Below are positions 25,140 through 33,045 of a stretch of 64,000 nt of DNA, piece after piece; the stretch's first letter is position 1, and each line of letters opens with the position of its first letter. The stretch lies in the IMG/VR virus record IMGVR_UViG_3300044712_000792, positions 1 through 64,000 of that record. One strand, 5' to 3'. Source of the stretch: a virus. The position numbers were made by a program, and so were the translations under genes. A model generated the notes under the pieces. The model saw nothing but the letters and a program-made list of their open reading frames with translations. It did not search any database and was not told the DNA's origin.

Positions 25140-25164
25140 TTATTGTGTATTTGTTTTAATAATT
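25140..25164 (+). promoter_or_regulatory. Class I motif (near consensus) before DNA ligase
   Basis: TTATTGTGTATTTGTTTTAA then TAATTGGAGG. It starts six bases after the previous stop and ends ten bases before the ligase ATG. Confidence 0.65.
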
Positions 25165-25174
25165 GGAGGCTACT

Positions 25175-26146
25175 ATGAGAATGGTTAGACCGATGGGAGC
25201 AGTTACCCCCACTAAAGAAAAACTTGAAAAGGCTTATGCTAGTTCGGATTGGCATGCCGAACCTAAAATGGACGGGTCTAGATATATTGCCCAAATCATT
25301 GATGGTAAAGTATTTCTGACATCAAGAAGAGAATCAGTTAAAGGCGGAATGGTTGATAAAACTCTCAATGTTCCTCATATAATTGAAGAACTTTCTAAAC
25401 TTCCTAATTGTATTCTTGATGGTGAAATAGACAATAGGGATATTAGAGATTTCCATAGAGTTCAAGGCATTATGGGTTCTCTGCCTGACAAAGCTTGGGA
25501 AAAACAAGGGTTTAATATTAAGGAAGAAACTAAACCAGAAATTCTAGCAGGTATCATATATCCAAAGGGGGAAGGCCCTCTTGTTTACAAAGTGTTTGAC
25601 ATCCTTGAGATTAATGGTATGGATTTAAGACCTACCCATTTAGCCCATAGGATGATACATCTTAAGATAATCAAGGATATGAAATATGTTCTTCGTGTTC
25701 CTATGATTACAGGTGAAGAAAACAAAAGAAAAGCCTTTGAAGAAGCCATCAATAATGGTATGGAAGGAATCATATTGAAGAATAGATGTGCTCCTTATGT
25801 AGAAGATAAAAAGCCAGCCAATGTTTGGTATAAAGTCAAGCTGTGCAACACTTACGATGGTGTGGTAGTTGGTTATAAAATGGGTGAAGGTAAGTACAAA
25901 GACACTCTTGGAACACTTACTATTTCTCAATATAAAGATGGAAAGCTGACTGAAGTTGCTGAAATAAGCGGAATGACAGATGCCCAAAGGAATGAATTCA
26001 AAAACCGAATAGATGGTGGTGATTTGAATTGGGTTGTTGAATTTAAAGCACAAGAAACTGATGCTAATGGTAGGTATAGACATCCAAGGTTTGCTAGGAT
26101 TAGGCTTGACAAAGCACCTACTCAATGTAAATATGGAGAAGCATAA
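25175..26146 (+). CDS. ATP-dependent DNA ligase
   Basis: 323 residues. Motif I is EPKMDGSRY with the adenylated lysine at K31. The rest of the core follows as ILDGEID (III), VYKVFDIL (IIIa), MEGIILKN (IV) and VWYKVK (V). The C-terminal 95 residues form an OB domain. With no N-terminal DNA-binding domain it is one of the compact phage or Chlorella-virus type ligases, sealing nicks in replication and repair. The ATG at 25175 follows GGAGG. A second ATG two codons on is possible. Confidence 0.92.
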   Translation: MRMVRPMGAVTPTKEKLEKAYASSDWHAEPKMDGSRYIAQIIDGKVFLTSRRESVKGGMVDKTLNVPHIIEELSKLPNCILDGEIDNRDIRDFHRVQGIMGSLPDKAWEKQGFNIKEETKPEILAGIIYPKGEGPLVYKVFDILEINGMDLRPTHLAHRMIHLKIIKDMKYVLRVPMITGEENKRKAFEEAINNGMEGIILKNRCAPYVEDKKPANVWYKVKLCNTYDGVVVGYKMGEGKYKDTLGTLTISQYKDGKLTEVAEISGMTDAQRNEFKNRIDGGDLNWVVEFKAQETDANGRYRHPRFARIRLDKAPTQCKYGEA

Positions 26147-26277
26147 TGACTAGGTTTATAGTGGAACTGTGTATATGGGCAATTAGCGTTGTTCTTGCAA
26201 TGATTTATGGATACTGTTGTGGCTATGATGGTGGGTATCTTAAAGGTTTGAAAGATGGCGGAAAAACAAATGCTTGA
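26146..26277 (+). CDS. Single-pass membrane protein, 43 aa
   Basis: Its first base is the last base of the ligase stop. Hydrophobic residues 4-25 form one helix, followed by a Gly/Tyr-rich polar end. The Shine-Dalgarno site ATGGAG lies in the ligase end. Confidence 0.55.
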   Translation: MTRFIVELCIWAISVVLAMIYGYCCGYDGGYLKGLKDGGKTNA

Positions 26278-26449
26278 CCTTAAGGACGAGTGTGAAAAAT
26301 ACAAAGAGAAAGTTCAAGATGCTGTTGGCAACTTGCTTTCTAATTTAAGTGACCTTGAAAGAGTTGAAGCAAAAGATGGTGACAGATTTTGTTTTAGAAT
26401 AAAAGATGTTGCCGAAGCTATAAAGAGATTCAAGAAAGACCTGGAATAG
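26255..26449 (+). CDS. Small helical protein, 64 aa
   Basis: Overlaps the previous gene by 23 bases. Charged helices (residues 1-35 and 48-64) suggest a coiled coil. AAAGG lies about ten bases before the ATG. Confidence 0.62.
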   Translation: MAEKQMLDLKDECEKYKEKVQDAVGNLLSNLSDLERVEAKDGDRFCFRIKDVAEAIKRFKKDLE

Positions 26450-26459
26450 GAGGAATAAA

Positions 26460-26738
26460 ATGTTAGATTTTATTTGTTCTTTGTTCGGTGAAAAGGTTAA
26501 GGATAAGCCAGCCAATTATGATGAATTACATTGGACAGATAAGGAACTACACAAGAGGCCTATTTATTTAGAAGTTCCTAGAAAGACACCTACACATAGC
26601 GTTTTTTGTTTTTGTTCTGATTGCGAAAAAATGCAACCTATGGCTACCAACTGCACTTGTTTCGTGTGTGGTTCAAAGTCAATAGCGGTTAGATGCAACA
26701 ATAATGCACCAATAAGGACAGATTTGGATGAGGTATAA
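26460..26738 (+). CDS. Cys-rich zinc-ribbon protein, 92 aa
   Basis: AGGAGG precedes the ATG. CFCSDC (residues 50-55) and CTCFVC (66-71) make a zinc-ribbon pair. The first 45 residues are unrecognised. The next gene overlaps by 11 bases. Confidence 0.7.
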   Translation: MLDFICSLFGEKVKDKPANYDELHWTDKELHKRPIYLEVPRKTPTHSVFCFCSDCEKMQPMATNCTCFVCGSKSIAVRCNNNAPIRTDLDEV

Positions 26739-26859
26739 TTTAGGATATTTCCACTATTCCCCAAGGCTTGTTGTTATAAAAAGGTCTTGGTTTAAGGAAT
26801 GTTTAATACATTGGCTATGGTGGACTTGGCGATATGAAATATGTGATGGTAGGATATAG
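26728..26859 (+). CDS. Trp-rich small protein, 43 aa
   Basis: A basic and aromatic peptide containing HWLWWTWRYE. No clear Shine-Dalgarno site beyond the TTTGGATGAGG overlap. A small membrane-interface protein is possible. Weakly supported. Confidence 0.42.
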   Translation: MRYNLGYFHYSPRLVVIKRSWFKECLIHWLWWTWRYEICDGRI

Positions 26860-26870
26860 GGAGGTTGAAA

Positions 26871-27128
26871 ATGCCTAAATGCGTTCGTTGTGGATATGAA
26901 AATTGTAAATGTGATGTTGATGATGGGTGTCTATGTTGTCCAAAGCATTGCTTCTCTAAAAAACAGATAGATTATTTTGACTCTGTTCCTAAAGCAACAG
27001 TAATGGAAATTTTTGACCTTGCTGAAGCTATTGAGAAAACCAAATATTTAAGCAGACAACATAAAGAACTTGTAACTAGATACTACACACTAAAGGACGA
27101 AATTTGTGGTGTAAAAGCGGAGGAATAA
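26871..27128 (+). CDS. Zinc-binding protein with N-terminal Cys cluster, 85 aa
   Basis: The ATG at 26871 follows GGGAGG. CVRC, CKC and CLCCPKHC within the first 30 residues can bind two metals. A long helix follows (residues 40-75). Not recognised. Confidence 0.7.
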   Translation: MPKCVRCGYENCKCDVDDGCLCCPKHCFSKKQIDYFDSVPKATVMEIFDLAEAIEKTKYLSRQHKELVTRYYTLKDEICGVKAEE

Positions 27129-27380
27129 ATGCCTGACATTTCTATGTGTTTGGGTGGTGAGTGTCCTTTCAAAGAAAAGTGCTATAGATATACTGCCACA
27201 CCTGATAAATTTGCCCAAACTTATTCCGATTTTCCTAAACAGCTGCAAAAGAATAAGAATGGTAAATACAAGCATTGTGAGCACTTTATGGCAATACCAG
27301 AACCTATGACCAAGGAAGAATATTTGGAAGCCCTATGTGGCTTATATCAGCATTGGGATGTGAAAAAATGGAGCGATTAG
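27129..27380 (+). CDS. Cys-containing hypothetical protein, 83 aa
   Basis: Starts at the base after the preceding stop behind GCGGAGG. CLGGECPFKEKCYRY at the N-terminus is a pattern I recall from short phage proteins that share a Cys-x4-Cys-x4-Cys start and a later CxHF. Function unknown. Confidence 0.7.
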   Translation: MPDISMCLGGECPFKEKCYRYTATPDKFAQTYSDFPKQLQKNKNGKYKHCEHFMAIPEPMTKEEYLEALCGLYQHWDVKKWSD

Positions 27381-27598
27381 GTAAGATACTGCTTAAATTG
27401 TCTTTGATTTTAATGTCAATATTTATGTTGCTTGGTGGTATTATAATAATTGATGTTATACTCTTTGGCGAGAATCAGCACACATTATTTATTGCTATTT
27501 TAATTTGGATAATCTATGCTTTTTGTTTTCTTGATGTAATTGAATATCCCAAAGGTGTTCCAGCTAAAATTTTTAAGTGGCTAATTAGTTGGAAATAG
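27368..27598 (+). CDS. Two-helix membrane protein, 76 aa
   Basis: Hydrophobic segments at about residues 6-30 and 35-55, with a basic amphipathic end. The ATG at 27368 overlaps the previous gene by 13 bases. Function unknown. Confidence 0.6.
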   Translation: MERLGKILLKLSLILMSIFMLLGGIIIIDVILFGENQHTLFIAILIWIIYAFCFLDVIEYPKGVPAKIFKWLISWK

Positions 27599-27607
27599 GA
27601 GATTAAG

Positions 27608-27724
27608 ATGATTAATATTGAAGCTAGAAAAGGAAGATTTCATTTTTTGCTTGGTATTTCATTGGGGTTTTGGTTAGGCTTTTGTTCAGCCTTTCTTTTA
27701 ATGACACTTTCTTTTATGAAATAG
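27608..27724 (+). CDS. Single-pass membrane protein, 38 aa
   Basis: AGGAGATTAAG lies just before the ATG. A basic N-terminus (ARKGRF) precedes one hydrophobic helix (residues 12-37), which fits an N-in orientation. The following gene uses the near-identical AGGAGATTGAAATG block. Confidence 0.6.
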   Translation: MINIEARKGRFHFLLGISLGFWLGFCSAFLLMTLSFMK

Positions 27725-27733
27725 GAGATTGAA

Positions 27734-28081
27734 ATGGAATATGCTAAAATAAATGTAAACAGACAGCGGTGTTTTCCTTTTTGCCATAAATATTTTGATA
27801 TATGGGAATTTCAAGAACGAGTAACATCAAATACTTATTATATTGAAAATGTTGGTTGGAGAGATGTGTGTGTTAAATGTGGCAAAATGAGGTTTTGGAT
27901 ATATGGTGATTGTGGTGAGGTAACAGGCAAAGAAAAGGAAGTAATTATGTCTAAATTGATTGACAAAGGAACATATTTCATTCTTGATGAACCTGTGCAT
28001 CATTTAATTGATGTAACTTATAAAGGCGAAATAACACCAGCGTATTTTGAACGATTAAGACAAGAAGAGATTAATAAATAG
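27734..28081 (+). CDS. Cys-containing hypothetical protein, 115 aa
   Basis: Cys13 and Cys17 (CFPFC), then CVKC at 46-49 and a later Cys, form a possible zinc site in the first 60 residues. The second half is unrecognised. Confidence 0.7.
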   Translation: MEYAKINVNRQRCFPFCHKYFDIWEFQERVTSNTYYIENVGWRDVCVKCGKMRFWIYGDCGEVTGKEKEVIMSKLIDKGTYFILDEPVHHLIDVTYKGEITPAYFERLRQEEINK

Positions 28082-28090
28082 GAGGATATT

Positions 28091-28870
28091 GTGGAACTTC
28101 TTAAAACTATTTTGACGGACAAAAACAATAAATTTGATATGTATGAACACTCTATTGTTCTAGCATACCGAGGAAGTATCTCACACGGAACATATATCCC
28201 AAAAGACGACCCTAATCATATTGATGATAAGGATATTATGGGTATTGTTATCCCACCACTAGATTACTACTTTGGCTTAAAGACCTTTGAACAGTTTGAA
28301 AGGATTGAACAGTATTGGGACATTGTTCTATATGATTTCATTAAAGCTGTAAAGCTATTTGTGAAATCAAACCCAAATATTATGCAATTACTGTGGACAC
28401 CAGAGAAGCACATCTTAAAAACTACTGAAATCTTTAACACTTTATGTGCTAATAGACAGCTTTTTGTCAATAAAGAAATCTATAAGTCGTATTGTGGGTA
28501 TGCTTATTCTCAATTAAAAAAGATGACACACGGAGCATATCAGGGCTATATGGGAGAAAAGCGTAAAAAGCTTGTTCAGGAATTTGGCTTTGATGCTAAA
28601 AACGCACAGCACCTTATTAGGCTTTTAAGGCAGGGGGTTGAGTTCCTTAATACAGGTGAGTTGATTGTGGAAAGACCTGATAGGGAAGAACTTATTGACA
28701 TTAAGACTGGTAAATGGTCTTTAGAGAAAGTAGAACGAGAAGCAACCATTCTGTTTTCAACTATGGAAGAAGCATACAATAACTCAAAACTTCCAAATGA
28801 ACCTAATGTAGAAGCTATTAATAAACTTGTAAGTGAATTACTTTTTAACTACTATAGAAGAAATAAATAA
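28091..28870 (+). CDS. Pol-beta-type nucleotidyltransferase (T4 NrdC.11-like)
   Basis: 259 residues from a GTG behind AGGAGG. GSISHGT (28-34) and DDKDIMG (45-51) are the catalytic pair of the pol-beta nucleotidyltransferase family. The helical remainder (KNAQHLIRLL, about 172-181) matches the T4 NrdC.11 / COG3541 group, which in bacteria is linked to RNA repair. The substrate is unknown. The RNA ligase at 12924 and the tRNA at 34308 make an RNA-end role attractive but unproven. Confidence 0.78.
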   Translation: MELLKTILTDKNNKFDMYEHSIVLAYRGSISHGTYIPKDDPNHIDDKDIMGIVIPPLDYYFGLKTFEQFERIEQYWDIVLYDFIKAVKLFVKSNPNIMQLLWTPEKHILKTTEIFNTLCANRQLFVNKEIYKSYCGYAYSQLKKMTHGAYQGYMGEKRKKLVQEFGFDAKNAQHLIRLLRQGVEFLNTGELIVERPDREELIDIKTGKWSLEKVEREATILFSTMEEAYNNSKLPNEPNVEAINKLVSELLFNYYRRNK

Positions 28871-28893
28871 TTATGTGTTTGTTTTAATAAGTA
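28871..28893 (+). promoter_or_regulatory. Class I motif
   Basis: TTATGTGTTTGTTTTAATAA then GTAG lies between the stop at 28870 and AGGAGG for the gene at 28907. Confidence 0.6.
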
Positions 28894-28906
28894 GAAGGAG
28901 GATTAG

Positions 28907-29128
28907 ATGAAATTCCAAAAGCTGATACTGATAACGGAAGCAAACTTATATCTTAATATAGATAAGATAGTAAGCGTAGAACAACATCAACAGAAACCAG
29001 ATGTTATACATATTATGGTTGAAGGTAGCACAAATCCTTACATAATCTCACTAGCAGAGTTTGAAAAGAAACTGCTTCCCCACATACAAAATTCACTTGT
29101 TTCAGCTACACAACTCTTTAATGATTAA
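28907..29128 (+). CDS. Hypothetical protein, 73 aa
   Basis: AGGAGG precedes the ATG. Beta-rich in the middle, with helix LAEFEKKLLPHI near the end. Not recognised. Confidence 0.7.
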   Translation: MKFQKLILITEANLYLNIDKIVSVEQHQQKPDVIHIMVEGSTNPYIISLAEFEKKLLPHIQNSLVSATQLFND

Positions 29129-29138
29129 GGAGGATGCC

Positions 29139-29519
29139 ATGTTAGGGAATTTTCGGTTATGGGTTCCGTCAAAAAAGACGATGTTATACGCCAAACGAAA
29201 CGACGAAGATACGCTAATCCTCAAACTAGAACTTGATGGTAGTGATTCTTGGAGGGTTTTTGTTGAAGACATCCGCTGGCAGAAGTTTGAATCATTTACC
29301 GAAAGAACAGCAACCATACTCTTTGATAGCGGAGTAAAGGACAAAACGGGAAGACACATCTATGATGGTGATGTTGTTCTAGTTGATGGCCTTGTCGCAA
29401 CTGTGTTTTACAGCGAAAGGTTTGGCGGATTTGAAGTCCAAGCAACTGGCAATAGCATAGGCTTTTACAGGGACATTGAAGTTCTAGGAAACATTTACGA
29501 GAACCCAACTCTGGTATAA
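29139..29519 (+). CDS. YopX-family protein
   Basis: 126 residues from the ATG behind AAGGAGG. The C-terminal pattern TGRHIYDGDVVLVDG and EVLGNIYENP is the YopX signature, a small beta-rich family frequent in phages and known from B. subtilis SPbeta. Its molecular function is not established. The frame extends upstream in another gene's shadow, which I exclude. Confidence 0.82.
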   Translation: MLGNFRLWVPSKKTMLYAKRNDEDTLILKLELDGSDSWRVFVEDIRWQKFESFTERTATILFDSGVKDKTGRHIYDGDVVLVDGLVATVFYSERFGGFEVQATGNSIGFYRDIEVLGNIYENPTLV

Positions 29520-29521
29520 CA

Positions 29522-30004
29522 ATGTGTTGTCCTACAAACGCTTATAGTATTGCTATGTTAAAGAAAAAGTCAGCTAAAGGCTTTGACATAAATAAGGTTG
29601 AAGTCAGACAGCCAAGAACGAGAATGGAAATTATTAATGAATTGACAACTTTATTGGACAACAAACTCTATGTATATGGTTGGCAGGCTGTTGATTTATT
29701 TTCGTATTCATTACAAAAACCAAAAGATATGATTAGAAAAAGAAGTTGTAAACCAAGTGACTATCAAATATTTAGGCTATTTGTTGCTTACTATAAGGAC
29801 AAACCTATTGGTTGGTTGGTTGAAACTAAATGGGTGCAATCTCTTTGGAGAGATAAAGAAGTATGGCAATACACAAAACCATATTTTAGAAATAAAGGTG
29901 TGGCTAAATTGTTGTCTCAAATGGCAGGGTATGATAAAAGAATGTATGAAAGCAAGGAGGAATTTGAAAATGACGAAATACAGATTAAAGCAGATAAATG
30001 CTGA
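29522..30004 (+). CDS. GNAT-like acetyltransferase, divergent
   Basis: 160 residues. The pattern FVAYYKDKPIGWLVE, a strand ending near VWQYTKPYF, and RNKGVAKLL match GNAT motifs B and A, with R/Q-x-x-G-x-A as the acetyl-CoA loop. It starts two bases after the YopX stop. The ribosome site is weak (AACTCTGG). Target unknown. The fold call rests on these motifs only. Confidence 0.6.
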   Translation: MCCPTNAYSIAMLKKKSAKGFDINKVEVRQPRTRMEIINELTTLLDNKLYVYGWQAVDLFSYSLQKPKDMIRKRSCKPSDYQIFRLFVAYYKDKPIGWLVETKWVQSLWRDKEVWQYTKPYFRNKGVAKLLSQMAGYDKRMYESKEEFENDEIQIKADKC

Positions 30005-30224
30005 TTGTTATGTTATTGAAAAGGAATTTATAGATAGTGACGGTAGGGCTTATTGGCAAGAATGTAATGACCGTGGTTATCATGTTACAGGCGCTACTCT
30101 ACAAGAAACAAACGATGAGGTAGTTTTGTATTGGGGGGATGAGGGTAGAGAAGATGCCATTGCTATGATTGAATTTTGGCTTAAGTACCCCGATGGTTTT
30201 GTTGTTTATGAAGCAGGAGTATAA
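29970..30224 (+). CDS. Hypothetical protein, 84 aa (paralog of next gene)
   Basis: AAGGAGG at 29955 lies 8-9 bases before the ATG, inside the acetyltransferase gene. It begins MTKYRLKQINADCYVIE, and the next gene begins MGKYRVRQVNPSEYVVE, so the two are tandem duplicates. Acidic middle, no motif recognised. Confidence 0.65.
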   Translation: MTKYRLKQINADCYVIEKEFIDSDGRAYWQECNDRGYHVTGATLQETNDEVVLYWGDEGREDAIAMIEFWLKYPDGFVVYEAGV

Positions 30225-30225
30225 A

Positions 30226-30465
30226 ATGGGAAAGTATAGAGTTAGACAGGTTAATCCATCAGAATATGTAGTCGAGGGTTTTATTTATTCGCATACTGAC
30301 GAAGGTGTTGAAATATGGAATTGGTTGCCTATTGATAAATGGGGGTCTGTATGTAACTGTGTTTTGGCAACTTGTATTTTCACAGATTTAAGAAAAGCAA
30401 AACAAATGGCTGAATTTAAAGCTACAGATGAACAAGACAATATAATATTTGAAATTGGAGAGTAA
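30226..30465 (+). CDS. Hypothetical protein, 79 aa (paralog of previous gene)
   Basis: GCAGGAG precedes the ATG, which comes one base after the preceding stop. Similarity to the neighbour is strongest over the first 17 residues. A DLRKAKQMAEFKA helix follows. Confidence 0.68.
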   Translation: MGKYRVRQVNPSEYVVEGFIYSHTDEGVEIWNWLPIDKWGSVCNCVLATCIFTDLRKAKQMAEFKATDEQDNIIFEIGE

Positions 30466-30466
30466 A

Positions 30467-30760
30467 ATGATGACATTTCTGTTGGTTTTGGGTGTGTGTA
30501 TATTGTGTGGTGTTACCAGATGGTTTGTCAATAAGTACCTTATGATTAAGCCATACAACCCAATAGAAATACAATTCCGGAGTTTTGAAATACTTAATAC
30601 TGACTGTCCTTTTGCCACCCCATTAATGGATAGAGATGTTGAAGGGAAGCCAGAAGTTATTGGGAGTTGTTGTACTTTAGTGATGAAAAAAGCATGTTCA
30701 GAGACGATATGCCCATTGCTTAAAATCTATGATGAACGAGGAGAAGAAGGGGATTATTGA
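30467..30760 (+). CDS. Membrane-anchored protein, 97 aa
   Basis: The start at 30467 (or the next ATG, 30470) follows TTGGAGAG. An N-terminal hydrophobic helix (residues 3-18) is followed by a soluble part with Cys pairs (GSCCTLV, CSETICP) that may be disulfide-bonded or bind metal. Function unknown. Confidence 0.65.
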   Translation: MMTFLLVLGVCILCGVTRWFVNKYLMIKPYNPIEIQFRSFEILNTDCPFATPLMDRDVEGKPEVIGSCCTLVMKKACSETICPLLKIYDERGEEGDY

Positions 30761-30788
30761 TTAATAAAATCCTATACTTAATTTTTTG

Positions 30789-30810
30789 TTTAATGTGTTT
30801 TACAATATAT
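30789..30810 (+). promoter_or_regulatory. Class I motif (divergent copy)
   Basis: GTTTAATGTGTTTTACAATA runs into the start codon at 30809. It would give an almost leaderless transcript, so it may be chance. Confidence 0.3.
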
Positions 30811-31033
30811 GGTGATTCTTTGGTGGCTTACAAGTCTGCTTGCAATTCTTGGTAGCATCCTTAATATAAGAAAAAACTATTGGTGTTTTGTTATTTGGAT
30901 TATAACGAACTTGGTCTGGGGTTTTGTTGACCTAATCAATAAAAACCCTAGATGCTTGTTCTTTTTTGTAGGTATAGGTATGTGTATTTGGGGATTATTA
31001 AAATGGGTAAAAGAAAGGAAAACCGATGGATAA
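30809..31033 (+). CDS. Small PnuC-like membrane protein, 74 aa
   Basis: Three hydrophobic segments. LAILGSILNIRKNYWCFVIW and the following NLVWGFVDL resemble one repeat of the PnuC vitamin-precursor transporters, though at about a third of their size. No convincing Shine-Dalgarno site. Half- or third-size PnuC-like proteins are found in phages. Transport activity is not shown here. Confidence 0.58.
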   Translation: MVILWWLTSLLAILGSILNIRKNYWCFVIWIITNLVWGFVDLINKNPRCLFFFVGIGMCIWGLLKWVKERKTDG

Positions 31034-31820
31034 AATAGCCTTTTGGATTATCACTTACAAAGACATATCAAACATTAAACCGATGGTAGAAAAAATTTCA
31101 GAGATTACCAACTTTCCCTTTAGTATTCAGATACTTGACAACACAGATGATGACCCAACAATACTAGAATCTTTGAAAGCTATTGAGACTGAATACAAAG
31201 AAAAGGGTGTAGATATAACAATTCATACCGCTGGAAAAAATTTGTATTGGAGTAAGGGTATGAATTATCTAGACGAAAACACAGAATTTACTCCGTATGT
31301 AATTTATCTGTGTTCTAGGCATATCACAATCAATGACATTAGTGGCTTTGATGATATGATAAACGCACTAAAAGATAATCCTAAAGCTGCACAGTCTGGT
31401 AGAGTTGCTAGATGTGCTGGTCTATATTACTTTAAGGCACAGAACGCACCTTACCCACCACCTCCAGAGAAGTTTCTACATACTTTTCCTAGATTTCTCC
31501 CTAAATTAGAAGGTAAGTTTAGTAGATTAGAGATATTCAAAGGTGGTAGGATTTATACCCATGTTCAAGGTGGTTTGTTTGCTTTTAACAGACAGATTTT
31601 AAGAGATGTAACTGGCTATGATGAAGTTTTAGTTCATTATTATTCTGACCTTGAAATGGGGGTCAGACTACAATGTTACGGATATGACCTAGTTAATGTT
31701 CCAACTATTTATAGTGCAATAACAAACATAGAAGTTATACCTAAAGGTGAGTTTAAGATAATGCACTCCTATGCAGACCAGAAAGTAGAAGGAGCGGAGA
31801 CAGCTAATGAAAGACCTTAA
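31026..31820 (+). CDS. Glycosyltransferase, family 2-like (GT-A)
   Basis: 264 residues. WIITYKD at the start and ILDNTDDDP (about 36-44) form the nucleotide-sugar binding strand pattern of GT-A enzymes. A later acidic segment (YYSDLEMGVRLQCYGYDL) fits the (E/Q)-D-x-x-x-x-x-R acceptor-side motif. The next gene overlaps by 14 bases and encodes a GT-B-type enzyme, so the two probably act in one pathway. The acceptor (phage DNA, virion protein or host surface) cannot be read from the sequence. Confidence 0.75.
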   Translation: MDKIAFWIITYKDISNIKPMVEKISEITNFPFSIQILDNTDDDPTILESLKAIETEYKEKGVDITIHTAGKNLYWSKGMNYLDENTEFTPYVIYLCSRHITINDISGFDDMINALKDNPKAAQSGRVARCAGLYYFKAQNAPYPPPPEKFLHTFPRFLPKLEGKFSRLEIFKGGRIYTHVQGGLFAFNRQILRDVTGYDEVLVHYYSDLEMGVRLQCYGYDLVNVPTIYSAITNIEVIPKGEFKIMHSYADQKVEGAETANERP

Positions 31821-33006
31821 AGTTTTGTATAGTATTTCAGATGTTAATGGTTGTTCATTTTATCGTATGTTTGTTCCAGCTTCAGCATTAAGACGAGATA
31901 ATGTAAATGCTATTATAACAAATTTGAGTGATGCTAATATCAATACTGATGATGAAGATATTTGTATTATTCAAAGGCAATATCTACCAGAAGCATTTGA
32001 AGCTATTATCCGTAAAAGGCAAAAAGGTATTAAGATTGTTGGAGAATTGGACGACAACTTCTGGAACATACCTAAAGAGAATAGTAACAGATTTGCTTAT
32101 GATAGCAGTTTTATAAAGCAACAGGAAGAAAAAGCTAGACAAGAAGGTAAATTAGGGGAAGGGCAGCATTTCCTTGATACAAAACATTTCTTGACAGAAT
32201 TTATAAGAATGTGTGATGCTGTAATAGTATCTACATATTCGTTAGCCAATGTCATAAAACAGTTTAATAAGCATGTATATGTGTCTTACAATTATCTAGC
32301 CGATGATTTGTTCTTTTACATTAACCCACCACTTAAGATAGTTAAAGGAGAAAAGATAAGGATATTGTGGACAGGTTCACCCACGCACGATGGTGATGTT
32401 CCTTTCGCTATTGAGGCTATTAAAAACCTTATTAGAAAAGGGAACAACATACAATTTGTTATTCTTGGAACACCTCCTATGCAGTATTCTCCAGAATTTG
32501 TAATAGATGAAACACTTGAAATTCACCATCCAATAACTCCAGTTCCTTCTTATTATCATTATCTCCAAACTATACCAGCACATATTGGTATAGCACCTTT
32601 AGCCAAAAACGCTTTTAACGACTGTAAGAGTTGGATTAAGGGGTTGGAATATGGTATGAGTGGGTATTGCCCTCTATTGCAGAAGTCTAACCCATACTCG
32701 TCATTAGCGTATGAATTAGGGTATAGAATACCTCTAGTTGAAAAGAACACAACTCCTGCCTGGGAAGGTGCTTTACAACATTTAATTGAAGATACTGAAT
32801 ACACTTATAATACTGCTTGTAAATTCCAAAAAGATGTTGTAACTAAATTTGGTGCGTTCGCCCATAGAAATGATTATCGTGATTTATTTGATAAGATAAT
32901 GCACCTAGAACACAATCAGTATATGCCTAAACAATTACCATTGAGAACACCCCCTCCTACTGATGGCACTCCTATAGCAGCATACACAAAAGTAGTAACT
33001 TCATAA
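31807..33006 (+). CDS. Glycosyltransferase, family 4-like (GT-B)
   Basis: 399 residues. KIRILWTGSPTHDGD (about 182-196) with FVILGTPP and a KGLEYGMSGYCPLLQ segment (about 279-293) is the nucleotide-sugar half of a GT-B fold. The N-terminal half (VNGCSFYRMFVPASAL, VGELDD) resembles the acceptor half of phage glycosyltransferases. AGGAG lies inside the preceding gene. Confidence 0.78.
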   Translation: MKDLKVLYSISDVNGCSFYRMFVPASALRRDNVNAIITNLSDANINTDDEDICIIQRQYLPEAFEAIIRKRQKGIKIVGELDDNFWNIPKENSNRFAYDSSFIKQQEEKARQEGKLGEGQHFLDTKHFLTEFIRMCDAVIVSTYSLANVIKQFNKHVYVSYNYLADDLFFYINPPLKIVKGEKIRILWTGSPTHDGDVPFAIEAIKNLIRKGNNIQFVILGTPPMQYSPEFVIDETLEIHHPITPVPSYYHYLQTIPAHIGIAPLAKNAFNDCKSWIKGLEYGMSGYCPLLQKSNPYSSLAYELGYRIPLVEKNTTPAWEGALQHLIEDTEYTYNTACKFQKDVVTKFGAFAHRNDYRDLFDKIMHLEHNQYMPKQLPLRTPPPTDGTPIAAYTKVVTS

Positions 33007-33007
33007 T

Positions 33008-33033
33008 TTTATTGTGTATTTGTTTTATAATAT
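33008..33033 (+). promoter_or_regulatory. Class I motif before methyltransferase
   Basis: TTTATTGTGTATTTGTTTTA then TAATATG sits between the glycosyltransferase stop and the GGGAGG of the methyltransferase. It would allow expression separate from the glycosyltransferases. Confidence 0.62.
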
Positions 33034-33045
33034 GAGGGAGGTTGA

